The notes under the pieces: generated by a model
The model's database searches: none
The model's input: only the letters and a program-made list of their open reading frames with translations
Told to the model about the DNA's origin: nothing
Shown: positions 9,385 to 18,135 of the stretch, one piece after another
Numbering within the stretch: the stretch's first letter is position 1
Layout of the letters: each line of letters begins with the position of its first letter
NCBI GenBank assembly: GCA_963745675.1
Contig: CAVUYM010000012.1
Location: forward strand, 330,558-394,557
DNA length: 64,000 nucleotides
Reading direction: 5' to 3'
Source: JAUIIK01 sp963745675
GTDB taxonomy: Bacteria > Chloroflexota > Chloroflexia > Thermomicrobiales > CFX8
Position numbers and translations under genes: made by a program

Positions 9385-11460
9385 TCAGATAGCTTCTGTT
9401 CTTCGAGGGCAGTGACACTCGCGCCCAGGGATTACGGAACGAGCCAGGTCAACGGTCGAAGAGTGACGGGTAAAGATGAATAGTTGATGGTCAGATGCCA
9501 GAGTGTCAAGAGCTCGCATTGCCTCGACTGCCTGTTGTGGATCGAAATTGACAAGAATATCGTCGATGAGCACCGGCAGCCGCTGCCCGCGACGACCAGC
9601 GGTTCGAATGAGGCCAATGCGCAACGCCAAATACGCCTGTTCCCGCGTTCCACGACCCATTTCGGCAGTGCTAATCTGGCGCCCATCGCGGCCAACTGCG
9701 GTGATCCCATCGTCGAGGGCGATCAATTGGTGATATGTGCCGAAGGTCATGGAATCGAATGCGTCGCTGGCAAAACGGAGAAGATGTGATCGCTGGCTCT
9801 GGAGGAGGGAGCGTACCGCCTCGTCGATGAGTATCCTGGCGGCGATCGTCGTGGACCAGTCGCATAGCTGCTCGTGAAGCGAAGTCAGCAGTTCCTCGCG
9901 CTGGAAACGCAGCTCTGTACCCCGCCGGTCATTCTCGAGGAGGTGTAGCTGCTCATCGAGCTTTGCGCGCTCGATCAACAGGGCATCACGACGCATAGCA
10001 GCCGCCTGTAGCGCAACAGCAGGAGTGGCGCCAACAGCGTCTGTCGATCCCAAGTCTTCGATGAGCGATTGCCAATCTGCCAGCGCTGCTGTGAGTCCGG
10101 CGTCTCGTTGTTCCAGCAGTGCATACGTTTCGGAATACGCCGGGCGGCGTTCTTCTTCCAACAGCTCACGATCCTTCTCCGGGCGCTCTGGGCGGGAAGT
10201 CTCCAGCATCTCTGTATGAGTACGTTCCAACCGGTCAATTTCATCATCGATATGTGCTGGATCGATCTGCATCGCCATGGCCGAATGGAGGAAGCGTCCC
10301 TCGGCTTCGCGGTGCGTCAACTCGAGATGAAGGAGTGCCTGAAGCTGTGCCGATTCAAAACGAGCGCGTGCGATAGCGGCGAGAACAAGCGTAATCAAGC
10401 CGGGCACCGCAGAAGCAATACCGAAAGTCAGTACCACCTTTTGACCGGCAACGGCTCCGATGACCACGGGTAACATGACGCCCGCCACAAGCAATGCTAG
10501 GAACCATGGGCTACGAGGGATTTTCTGTTGTTCGATCGTCTGCTGGTAGACATCACTCATCCGGCGTACTGCTTGAAGGCGAGTCCAATTTTCTCGTAGC
10601 TCGTCGATCCCACGCCGCAAACGGGCATGGTCCTTCAATTCATCTTGCGGCGCTCCCTCCGTGCGGTCAGAATCTTGTTCAGACTGACTCATGCGCGCTT
10701 CGGTTGTAGCTTCGTCTTCTTGTGCCCTGTCCCGGCGTTCTTCTTCTATGAGGGGCTGTTCGACGTGGCCGATTACAGCGATCTCATACTCGACCTGTCG
10801 AATGTCGAGGTTGACTTCATCGCGTCGGCGTCGCAATTCATGGTAGCTGTCGGCTTCGCTCCCGATGACTGCCAAAGCGCGTTCGATTTCATCTAGATCG
10901 CGTACGAGCTGAGAGATCGCACCATCGCTCTGACACGGATCAAATATCTCTTTCGCTCGACCGTCGATCTGGCACAGGATCTCCGGGAGCTGTTCGATTC
11001 CAAGCCCAGAGGCATACTCGCGCGCACTCGCTGCGTCTCCTGACAGAGCTTCTATTGGAAGCAAGGCTTCTGCTCCGAAGGCGAAGCACGATCTATAGAC
11101 ATCGGACGAGATGTGAGCCAGCAAATCATGAAGCACTTCGTCCCCGGCGACTTTGCCATCTGGCCCGATAACGCTCGCTCTCCCGTTGCGCGTCTGGAGA
11201 AAGCGCTCGATGCTATAGCGCTGTTTATCTCCAGATCGCACGATGAGGCGGCCGCCATATCGATCGGAAGCTGTGCCTTGCCGGGCAGCCTGTAAGGATG
11301 TTGGCGGGAAACCGAAGAGAATCGCCTGGATGAGGGCATGGATTGCTGATGGTCCTGTCTGGCCTGGTTCGTGGATGATCGCAACACGGTTAGAGAACGG
11401 TCCAAGCTGAACCCGGTTGAAGTGACCGAATGCGCTGATTTCGATGCTTTCTATTCTCAT
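9385..11460 (-). CDS. YhaN/SbcC-like AAA ATPase with degenerate Walker A
   Basis: Partner subunit of the upstream SbcD/YhaO-like protein; the two frames overlap by 4 bases (ATGA), so they are co-translated. Layout over 691 residues: N-terminal half of an ABC-type ATPase head, coiled coils (about 175-310 and 375-520), two hydrophobic helices in the middle (from about FLALLVAGVMLPVVIGAVAG) as in YhaN, then the C-terminal head. The signature AEMGRGTREQ (about 599-608) and Walker B VLIDDILVNFD are kept. The P-loop, however, reads HEPGQTGPSAIHAL, where relatives have a GPNEAGKST-type motif, so the invariant Lys is Pro37. ATP hydrolysis is therefore doubtful. The frame is intact, so this is not simple decay. 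Confidence 0.85.
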   Translation of the reverse strand: MRIESIEISAFGHFNRVQLGPFSNRVAIIHEPGQTGPSAIHALIQAILFGFPPTSLQAARQGTASDRYGGRLIVRSGDKQRYSIERFLQTRNGRASVIGPDGKVAGDEVLHDLLAHISSDVYRSCFAFGAEALLPIEALSGDAASAREYASGLGIEQLPEILCQIDGRAKEIFDPCQSDGAISQLVRDLDEIERALAVIGSEADSYHELRRRRDEVNLDIRQVEYEIAVIGHVEQPLIEEERRDRAQEDEATTEARMSQSEQDSDRTEGAPQDELKDHARLRRGIDELRENWTRLQAVRRMSDVYQQTIEQQKIPRSPWFLALLVAGVMLPVVIGAVAGQKVVLTFGIASAVPGLITLVLAAIARARFESAQLQALLHLELTHREAEGRFLHSAMAMQIDPAHIDDEIDRLERTHTEMLETSRPERPEKDRELLEEERRPAYSETYALLEQRDAGLTAALADWQSLIEDLGSTDAVGATPAVALQAAAMRRDALLIERAKLDEQLHLLENDRRGTELRFQREELLTSLHEQLCDWSTTIAARILIDEAVRSLLQSQRSHLLRFASDAFDSMTFGTYHQLIALDDGITAVGRDGRQISTAEMGRGTREQAYLALRIGLIRTAGRRGQRLPVLIDDILVNFDPQQAVEAMRALDTLASDHQLFIFTRHSSTVDLARSVIPGRECHCPRRTEAI

Positions 11461-12686
11461 GCTTGCGTGCCGAGAATTTCCAGTGCGACCGTTTCGGCTC
11501 TCCTGACAATAGTGGTGAGGTCGTCTTTTGTTAAGCGGGCTCTTCGGTGGTACGAGCTGATGCGGTCGTCGCTCAGCAGAATAGAGAGGTCGTCGCAGAG
11601 CCGTTGGCGGATGTCTGGATTAGAGGGCAAGCCATCGCTCAAACGAAGAACGTGCGCAACAATATCGTCTGCCTGCATGAGAGTCTGCCGGTCGACGGGA
11701 GCAGTGTTCTGCCGCTCGATTCGATAGCACCAGGCGAAGTCAGCCCGTTCGCTGAATAGTTCATTCAACTGGATAGCAATGCCGTTGTTTTGCAATGTAG
11801 CTGGCGACTCTTTTGCTCGCGGGACTTTGCTGTGAAATATGATTTGATAGAGCAATGGTCGCCCCTGGGCTGCTTCAAGCCGCTCGTTAACACGGAGCAT
11901 CAGCATCTCTAGCAGAGCAGCTTCTGATTCAACATCTGAAATTTCAACGTTGATCACTGCCCATCGGATTGCATCGAGCGCGTAAAATTGCGTCGTCGTC
12001 GCGCCGTCCTCCTCGACGTCGACCAGATAGACCCCGCATGGTCCTGCCTGGTTCGGCTGGACAGCTTGTGGAGTACCTGGATAGATAATGTGTGGTTCAC
12101 CTGCCTGTACGATTTGCCGTTTGTGGCGCATACCAAGCGCCCAGTAGTTGACGGCCAAATCGGGGAGTTGCTTTCGCCAGGGATCAATATCTCCGTAGAA
12201 CATACCGATGGTGTGTGGAGCCGACGCAGCGTTTACAAGCGCCTGCGGGAGATTGGGAATTGGCGCGGACGGCGAGTTACTAATGCCGGCGACCTCGACC
12301 AGACCATCGCCATCTACAGGAACGGCTTCGGGAACAGGTCCGAAGCGATGGGCCAGCCGCGGAAATCGCATGCGAGAGGTCCAGTCATCCAGTGGATCGG
12401 CATGGCCGTGGCAGATGAACCCGCGAATACCGGCCGCATCAAGACGTTCTAAACCTTCGATCAGGTGTAACTGTGCGCGCAGGCTGCGATCCTCGCCATC
12501 ATATACATCGCCGGCGATCAACAGCGCATCAGCTTTTTGCTCGATGGTGAAGTCAATGATGTGCTGGAAGGTGTCGAACGTCGCAGTACGAAGGACTTCA
12601 GCAACTCGCGAGGGCATCCCGCGAATTCCACGAAACTGACGATCCAGGTGCAGATCTGCTGTGTGGACGAAGCGGATCAGACTCAC
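11457..12686 (-). CDS. YhaO/SbcD-like metallophosphoesterase, catalytic residues replaced
   Basis: The fold and order of motifs match the Mre11/SbcD/YhaO family. HTADLHLD (Asp11, His13) and AGDVYD (Asp60) are normal, as is SLRAQLHLIEGLERLDAAGI. The next metal and catalytic motifs are changed: GNHD reads GHAD at 94-97, the motif-IV His is Tyr164 (IGMFYGD), and GHxH reads GMRH at 185-188. Four of the usual ligands, including the catalytic His, are therefore lost, while the surrounding sequence (YWALG.RHKRQI) stays conserved. It forms an operon with the YhaN-like gene. It is probably a non-nucleolytic or regulatory version of the complex. The length (409 residues) and reading frame are normal. 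Confidence 0.87.
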   Translation of the reverse strand: MSLIRFVHTADLHLDRQFRGIRGMPSRVAEVLRTATFDTFQHIIDFTIEQKADALLIAGDVYDGEDRSLRAQLHLIEGLERLDAAGIRGFICHGHADPLDDWTSRMRFPRLAHRFGPVPEAVPVDGDGLVEVAGISNSPSAPIPNLPQALVNAASAPHTIGMFYGDIDPWRKQLPDLAVNYWALGMRHKRQIVQAGEPHIIYPGTPQAVQPNQAGPCGVYLVDVEEDGATTTQFYALDAIRWAVINVEISDVESEAALLEMLMLRVNERLEAAQGRPLLYQIIFHSKVPRAKESPATLQNNGIAIQLNELFSERADFAWCYRIERQNTAPVDRQTLMQADDIVAHVLRLSDGLPSNPDIRQRLCDDLSILLSDDRISSYHRRARLTKDDLTTIVRRAETVALEILGTQA

Positions 12687-12870
12687 ACCATATCCTATGC
12701 AATGTAGTGTACGTACACTCTACTGCTGGATGATACCATCTGGCGCTGCAAGGATTAGCCATGTTGTTGTGTTGGATACTGAAACCGATCGTCAAGTCGC
12801 CGTTGGCGTCGGGGCAATCAGCGCGCGACTCGAAGCGGTGGATGAAATCTGATCCGATGCCAATAAAATA

Positions 12871-12899
12871 CCGACCCGCGAGTAGGTCTCGCGGGTCGG
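12871..12899 (-). terminator. Intrinsic terminator of the GerMN-protein gene
   Basis: A perfect 12-bp stem, CCGACCCGCGAG / CTCGCGGGTCGG, with a 5-base loop. On the minus strand it is followed by TATTTTATTGG. It lies about 20 bases past the stop codon of the gene at 12922-14202. Confidence 0.85.
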
Positions 12900-12921
12900 C
12901 CTGTGCATTACGAAACAGTCA

Positions 12922-14202
12922 CTACTGCAGCGAGAGGATATCCTCGAGCGACTCGCCATTGATGAAGATATCGACCGCATCCACATTCGGGAATTGCAGG
13001 ACGGTTTCTTCGAGTTGCGACTGGATACGCGGGTGTTCGCAGATACCGGCGATCGAGAAGGTTCCACTCATCTGAACCGTCGCCAGTCCGTCCACAACTG
13101 TGACCGAATCAACGTTGACATCCCATGCATAGAAGGCTGTCGAGAGGCCGGATTCACCGAAGTCGGGCCCCGGAATCGAAAGCAGTTCCTCTAACGCCCC
13201 GACGATGGGATCAACATTGCCCGGTATCGTGCGGGTGATCCCGACCAGGCTATCGCCGCAACCGATCATTTCGCCCGATGCGCCGTTGTCGCCAATAGCG
13301 ACGAGATAGACGGTCACATCCTGGGTGGCGACATTACCGTAGCGCCAGTTGTAGTAATGCTGTCCCACGTTCCCCGCTTCGACCTGCCAGCCGGGCTCGT
13401 TTGTCGGCGTGTATGTCAGACAGCGACGCTCGAAGCACTGGAACAGGACATCCTTTTCGACCCCACCAACCGGGATCGTCGTCCAGTAGGCTTCGGTGAT
13501 CGGCAAGCCAGTGGCGTAATAGGGGTTCGGGAAGAGCGGCCCTTCGTAGGGCATGCCGTTGTCGACGACCAGTCCGGTCGAATTCATGAAGGACCAGAAG
13601 ACCGAAGCTACGGTGTGGTTGGTTTCGGAGACAAAGGTCTCCGCAGTGACGCCTGCATTGGCATAGGTGGCGTCGCTCGAAACATTGCCGCTGGCATCTG
13701 CGGTTGCAGTAATGACCGAACCAGTGTCTGCGGCAGGTTCGCCCATTAATTGCGCGACGGTGGCGTAGGTTGGTGAATTCGCGTCATCAACCTGATCACC
13801 GGCGACATTCCCGAGGGCTGGCGGGTGTTGCTCGAAGGTGTTGTCGCCCATCTGCATCTGGCCCGTCGCCATTTCAATCACGAGCAGGCCGTTGGTGACG
13901 TACCAGAGCTCGTTCTTGTTGGCGTCGGGGAAGGTGATCTCCATGCGGCTCTTGTCGAAGTACTGCACCCGCCGCATGGCATTTGGCGATTCAGCGTACG
14001 TTTCATCGAGGCCTGGTGATATTGGACCTGGTCCCCAGATCCAGGTGCGATCAACTAGCCCCTCGGCCACATGTAAATCGGTATGCGCCCAGCGATCGTA
14101 GAACACCTCCTGGTCATAGGTGATAGCCAGCGCCGATCCCGGACCGATCATTGCCAGCAAAAGCGATATCACAGCGACAACTGGAAGCCACTTTCGAATC
14201 AT
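12922..14202 (-). CDS. Secreted protein with C-terminal GerMN-type domain
   Basis: 426 residues. The N-terminal signal peptide is clear: a basic MIRKW, then VVAVISLLLAMIGPG, then an SALA-type cleavage site near residue 26. The middle contains CFERRCLTYTPTNEPGWQVEAGNVGQ followed by HYYNWRYG, a segment I associate with exported Chloroflexota proteins. The last 130 residues (VTVYLVAIGDNG..., VDSVTVVDGLATVQMSGTF..., FPNVDAVDIFINGE) read as a GerMN domain, the family first described in spore and germination proteins but also found in non-sporing exported proteins. A perfect terminator follows. The function is unknown; it is probably cell-surface or periplasm-like. Confidence 0.75.
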   Translation of the reverse strand: MIRKWLPVVAVISLLLAMIGPGSALAITYDQEVFYDRWAHTDLHVAEGLVDRTWIWGPGPISPGLDETYAESPNAMRRVQYFDKSRMEITFPDANKNELWYVTNGLLVIEMATGQMQMGDNTFEQHPPALGNVAGDQVDDANSPTYATVAQLMGEPAADTGSVITATADASGNVSSDATYANAGVTAETFVSETNHTVASVFWSFMNSTGLVVDNGMPYEGPLFPNPYYATGLPITEAYWTTIPVGGVEKDVLFQCFERRCLTYTPTNEPGWQVEAGNVGQHYYNWRYGNVATQDVTVYLVAIGDNGASGEMIGCGDSLVGITRTIPGNVDPIVGALEELLSIPGPDFGESGLSTAFYAWDVNVDSVTVVDGLATVQMSGTFSIAGICEHPRIQSQLEETVLQFPNVDAVDIFINGESLEDILSLQ

Positions 14203-14232
14203 CGTGATTGCTGTCTCCTCCGTAAGAAACCG

Positions 14233-14255
14233 GGTAGAGCAACGCTCGCTCTACC
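14233..14255. promoter_or_regulatory. Hairpin in the leader of the secreted GerMN gene
   Basis: GGTAGAGC and GCTCTACC form an 8-bp stem around a 7-base loop, 31 bases upstream of the minus-strand start codon at 14202. It could be an operator or a leader stem. On the plus strand TTCTT follows, but no plus-strand gene precedes it. Confidence 0.35.
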
Positions 14256-14462
14256 TTCTTATTATGCTGGACGCCGGTCGATCTGGATACGTTTCAACTT
14301 ATCCGATATTTCGCTGGAACTATGACTCGGGAATATTCCCACTGGTACATGAACGCATTGGCGCGGGAAGAGGTTGCAAACTCCCTATCCTGCGGCAACT
14401 TGCGTAACCAGAAACCGTCCAAAAGCTCGCGTTTGCGCCGACCAAATCCGGAAACAGGTGCA

Positions 14463-16232
14463 CTAAATTAAATGCGCCGTCTGGCTGGCGATCTGTGCCG
14501 CCTGGCCTGCTTCCCAGATCAAGCGGTTCTGGCCGCGAACGAGTGTGTTGACCAGCACTGGTCGTTCGTCGTCGCTTGCTTCAGGTATGTCTCGCGCAAA
14601 CGCCAGATCAGGCAGAGTCGGGATCGTGCGGGCCGGATCTTGGCGGAAGCGGCCGTCGCGTGTGTAGCCGAGCGACACCAGCGTCCGTCCAATGGCGCGT
14701 TGCGCGGCATTGACCCGGCGTATGATTGCCCGATCCGCATCATCGTCAAGCCTGGCGCTGGCCTCGTAGAAGCCATCGAGCGCTGAGCGCAACCGTCCGA
14801 GCGCTTCCTGGCTCGCCTCAAAGCTGAAGGTTTCTCCGGCCGCCTCCTGGTAGCTTGAGACCGTGGCCAAAAGTTCATCGACCGTCGCGCGATAGTCGAA
14901 GGGCATGACCGGCGCATTGAGTGAGCGCAGCAGGGTCGCCGCGTAGACCTTCATGTCGCGCTGCAGGTTGTCGCGGTCGGCAATCTCCATCGTGTCGTCT
15001 TCCGTGTGCCAGGCGATGTTCGCGCCACATCCGCCGACGGCGTAGTAGCCCTTCTCCTGACGCAGCTCGTCGGGCATCGTCGATGAGAGCATGAAATAGG
15101 TCGTGATCCCGAGGTTGTTGAAGGAGCAGTCGCCGGCTCGCAGAACGTGCCCTTCGCCGCTCGATTCCAGTCCGGTGATGTCGCGAATGACCGACTGGCA
15201 GAAACCTTCGGCCTCGCTCATCCAGGAGACGCCTTCATACACCGTCGCCCAGCGGCAACCGGGTGAGTCGCAATTGACGTGGCTGACGCAGTTGGCCATC
15301 AGATCGAGTGCGAATGCGTCGGCGTACCAGGTCGATCCGGCGTAGCGTCCATGCGAATGGCCGCTCCACCATGCAACACGCAGCGAGCGTTTAAGGCTCG
15401 ACCGGTGGGAGTGGAAGACGCGAGCTAGTTCGAGCAGGGTAGCGTCGCCTGTAGCGTTGTCGCCGATGCCGACGTGCCAGGAGTCGAGGTGGCCGTGGAA
15501 GAGCACGAACTCGTCGGGGAATTCATTTCCCTCGATCTCGGCGACGATGACCGGAATCTGCCTCCAACCGGTATCGACCTGATTCGAGAAGGCGACCTCG
15601 ACTGTTCCATTTTCGAGCATCCCGATCAGTTCTTTGCCGTCGGAATTGTTGATCGTAATGATCGGGAACGGAGCGCCGCGGTCAGTCGAATCGACATCGG
15701 GCGAACCCCAGGATGTTGTCGTGATGCCTTCGTGAATATTCTCACCGGGGTTGATGAAGAGTGCGGCGATGGCTCCCGAAGCGGCCAGATCGAATCCCCG
15801 GGCCGCGATCCCCATACCTTCGGTCATGACGATCTTGCCGGAAAGGTCCATTTCGACATTGTGGCGCTGCTCGCCGAAAAGTTCGTCCATGCCCTCGGCC
15901 TGGATCGCTGGTACATAGACCAGTTCAGCGGTGACTTCTTCACCACCAGTTTGGGGCGAGAACGAGGTCGTCTTGACCCGATACTCCTTGCCTTCGTCGC
16001 CGCGCCCAGAGGGCACCATCCTCAGCGTCGCTGGCCCCGGCAGGCTGATCAACGTCGTCGGGTAGTGCACTTGATGTGGAACGCCCCAGCCCTCCAGCTT
16101 GTCGGTGATGTATTTCGCTGCTTTCGCTTCATCCTCCGACCCAGAAAGCCGGGTTAGTTGGGAGAACTCTTCCAGCAGTCCCCACGGCTCATCGGTGCTG
16201 ATGCTCGTCCAGAATCGTCGTCTCGACTGCAT
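14463..16232 (-). CDS. M28-type metallopeptidase-like protein with PA domain, altered Glu motif
   Basis: A 589-residue cytosolic protein with no signal peptide. A PA (protease-associated) domain sits at about 130-215 (GKIVMTEGMGIAARGFDLAASGA). The M28 core follows: HGHLDSWHVGIGDNATGDATLLELARV holds the first zinc His and bridging Asp, VNCDSPGC holds the later Asp, and HTEDDTME holds the distal His. Where most M28 enzymes have the catalytic EE pair before GLxGS, this reads WWSGHSHGRYAGSTWY, so the usual general-base Glu is absent. I recall relatives with a similar GHSxGRYAGS motif, so this may be a distinct subfamily rather than a dead enzyme. A Shine-Dalgarno GGAAAG precedes ATG 16232. Confidence 0.8.
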   Translation of the reverse strand: MQSRRRFWTSISTDEPWGLLEEFSQLTRLSGSEDEAKAAKYITDKLEGWGVPHQVHYPTTLISLPGPATLRMVPSGRGDEGKEYRVKTTSFSPQTGGEEVTAELVYVPAIQAEGMDELFGEQRHNVEMDLSGKIVMTEGMGIAARGFDLAASGAIAALFINPGENIHEGITTTSWGSPDVDSTDRGAPFPIITINNSDGKELIGMLENGTVEVAFSNQVDTGWRQIPVIVAEIEGNEFPDEFVLFHGHLDSWHVGIGDNATGDATLLELARVFHSHRSSLKRSLRVAWWSGHSHGRYAGSTWYADAFALDLMANCVSHVNCDSPGCRWATVYEGVSWMSEAEGFCQSVIRDITGLESSGEGHVLRAGDCSFNNLGITTYFMLSSTMPDELRQEKGYYAVGGCGANIAWHTEDDTMEIADRDNLQRDMKVYAATLLRSLNAPVMPFDYRATVDELLATVSSYQEAAGETFSFEASQEALGRLRSALDGFYEASARLDDDADRAIIRRVNAAQRAIGRTLVSLGYTRDGRFRQDPARTIPTLPDLAFARDIPEASDDERPVLVNTLVRGQNRLIWEAGQAAQIASQTAHLI

Positions 16233-16285
16233 CGTCTTTCCAATGTTGATTCATTTCCGTCTCCTTGTGTTCCATACCCTGACGT

Positions 16286-16298
16286 GTTCAGTCTGAAC
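16286..16298. promoter_or_regulatory. Palindrome GTTCAG-T-CTGAAC in promoter region
   Basis: A perfect 6+1+6 inverted repeat 54 bases upstream of the M28-type gene and about 340 bases upstream of the SulP gene, in a 400-base gap between divergent genes. It is a plausible operator for a dimeric repressor. Nothing else in the 16233-16635 gap is recognisable as a gene. Confidence 0.35.
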
Positions 16299-16635
16299 GT
16301 AGTACGAACACTCCCAGTCTGCAACGGTTCGGATCAGCCCTCCAATATCGACAACCAGGCTATGAGTCTCTCGCATTGGCAGGGCTCTGCTCGTTGAATG
16401 AGGCATATCGTGAGACTGGATAAGGATCCGGTCCAAACGGCAAGGCAGTGAGAACCGCACCGTCCACGACTGTCTGTTATAGTCACGTTTCTAATGGCGA
16501 GTGGCTTGGTTTTCCCTGCCTCCAATTCCATCGCATAAATATTGCCCCTTCTCTTGCTGGTAATTGAGAGCAGGGACGCTCGTGTATTCGTCCCCGGCGG
16601 CATTGGCACGCGGGGAAAGATAGGGTTGCGCCTGA

Positions 16636-18117
16636 ATGATTCTGTCTCGATTACCCGCCGACTGGTTCGGCAACATACGCGGCGATCTCCTTGCCGGGCT
16701 GGTCGTCGCACTTGCCCTCATCCCGGAAGCAATTGCCTTTTCGATTATCGCCGGCGTCGATCCCAAGGTTGGGCTTTACGCGTCATTCTCGATGGCGGTG
16801 ATCATTGCCTTCACTGGTGGACGGCCCGGCATGATCTCAGCCGCCACGGCTGCAATGGCGCTGGTCATGGTGAAGCTCGTTAAGGATCACGGTCTCCAAT
16901 TTCTCTTCGCCGCGACGATTCTGACCGGTATCCTGCAAACCATCGCCGGTTTGTTGAAACTTGGCTCGGTCATGCGCTTTGTCTCGCGATCGGTGACGAC
17001 CGGATTCGTGAACGCGCTGGCGATCCTGATCTTCCTGGCGCAAGTGCCAGAACTTATCGATGTCAACCGGGCTACCTATCCAATGGTCGCCGGCGGCCTG
17101 GCTATCATCTATTTGCTCCCGCGTGTAACGAAGATCGTACCGTCTCCGTTGATCACTATCATCGTCCTGACCGCGATTTCGATGACAACCGGATTTGATC
17201 TGCGGACCGTCGGTGATCTGGGCGAGCTGCCATCGTCCCTGCCCGTCTTTCTTCTACCCGACATCCCCTTGAATCTCGACACGTTCCTGATCATCCTGCC
17301 GTATTCGCTGACGCTGACGGTGGTGGGCTTGCTCGAATCACTGATGACCGCCTCGATTGTCGATGATCTCACGGATACGACGAGTGACAAGAACCGTGAA
17401 TGCAGGGGCCAGGGCATGGCGAACATCGCCACCGGATTCCTCGGCGGCATGGCAGGCTGTGCGATGATTGGGCAGTCGGTCATCAACATTAAGTCCGGCG
17501 GCCGCGGGCGTTTGTCGGCCTTCGCTGCCGGCGTGTTCTTACTCATACTCATCGTCGGCCTGGGCGATTGGGTCGCGCGGATCCCGATGGCCGCGCTTGT
17601 AGCGGTGATGATCATGGTTTCAATCGGCACGTTTAGCTGGACGTCAATCAGCAATCTGCGGACTCATCCGCGCAGTTCCAGTGTCGTGATGCTGGCGACG
17701 GTGGCGGTCGTCGTCTACACCCACAATCTCGCCGCCGGTGTCCTGGTCGGGGTGCTGTTTAGCGGTATCTTCTTCGCCTGGAAGGTGGGGCAGATTGTCC
17801 AGATCAACTCGTTTGCCTCGGACGATGGCCTCGATCGGACCTATGTCGTGACTGGCCAGATCTTCTTCGCGTCGTCGGAAACCTTCACCTCTGCCTTCGA
17901 CTTTCAAGAAGTGCTCGAGAAGGTGACGATCGATGTCTCGCGCTCCCATTTCTGGGACATCTCAGCAGTGGCAGCGCTCGATAAGGTCGTCATGAAGTTC
18001 CGCCGCGAGGGGAGCGTGGTTGAGGTGGTCGGTTTGAATGAAGCCAGCCGGACGATCGTCGACAAACTTGCGATTCATGACAAGATAGATGAACTCGATC
18101 TTCTATCTACGCATTGA
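16636..18117 (+). CDS. SulP/SLC26 family anion transporter with STAS domain
   Basis: A 493-residue membrane protein. It opens with DLLAGLVVALALIPEAIAFSIIAGVDPKVGLYASF, the characteristic SulP N-terminus with its substrate-binding region, followed by about ten more helices. A cytosolic STAS domain occupies about 405-490 (QIFFASSETFTSAFD..., VTIDVSRSHFWDISAVAALDKVV). The family moves sulfate, bicarbonate or other anions, and substrate cannot be assigned here. A UspA gene follows 18 bases downstream and should be co-transcribed, an arrangement often seen with ion transporters. ATG 16636 is preceded by GGAAAGATAGG. Confidence 0.9.
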   Translation: MILSRLPADWFGNIRGDLLAGLVVALALIPEAIAFSIIAGVDPKVGLYASFSMAVIIAFTGGRPGMISAATAAMALVMVKLVKDHGLQFLFAATILTGILQTIAGLLKLGSVMRFVSRSVTTGFVNALAILIFLAQVPELIDVNRATYPMVAGGLAIIYLLPRVTKIVPSPLITIIVLTAISMTTGFDLRTVGDLGELPSSLPVFLLPDIPLNLDTFLIILPYSLTLTVVGLLESLMTASIVDDLTDTTSDKNRECRGQGMANIATGFLGGMAGCAMIGQSVINIKSGGRGRLSAFAAGVFLLILIVGLGDWVARIPMAALVAVMIMVSIGTFSWTSISNLRTHPRSSSVVMLATVAVVVYTHNLAAGVLVGVLFSGIFFAWKVGQIVQINSFASDDGLDRTYVVTGQIFFASSETFTSAFDFQEVLEKVTIDVSRSHFWDISAVAALDKVVMKFRREGSVVEVVGLNEASRTIVDKLAIHDKIDELDLLSTH

Positions 18118-18135
18118 TGGCTACAGGAGGAGACC

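Noticed and set aside
15474..16157. 227-residue open frame on the plus strand
   Set aside because: Antisense to the M28-type gene, with a composition typical of shadow frames.
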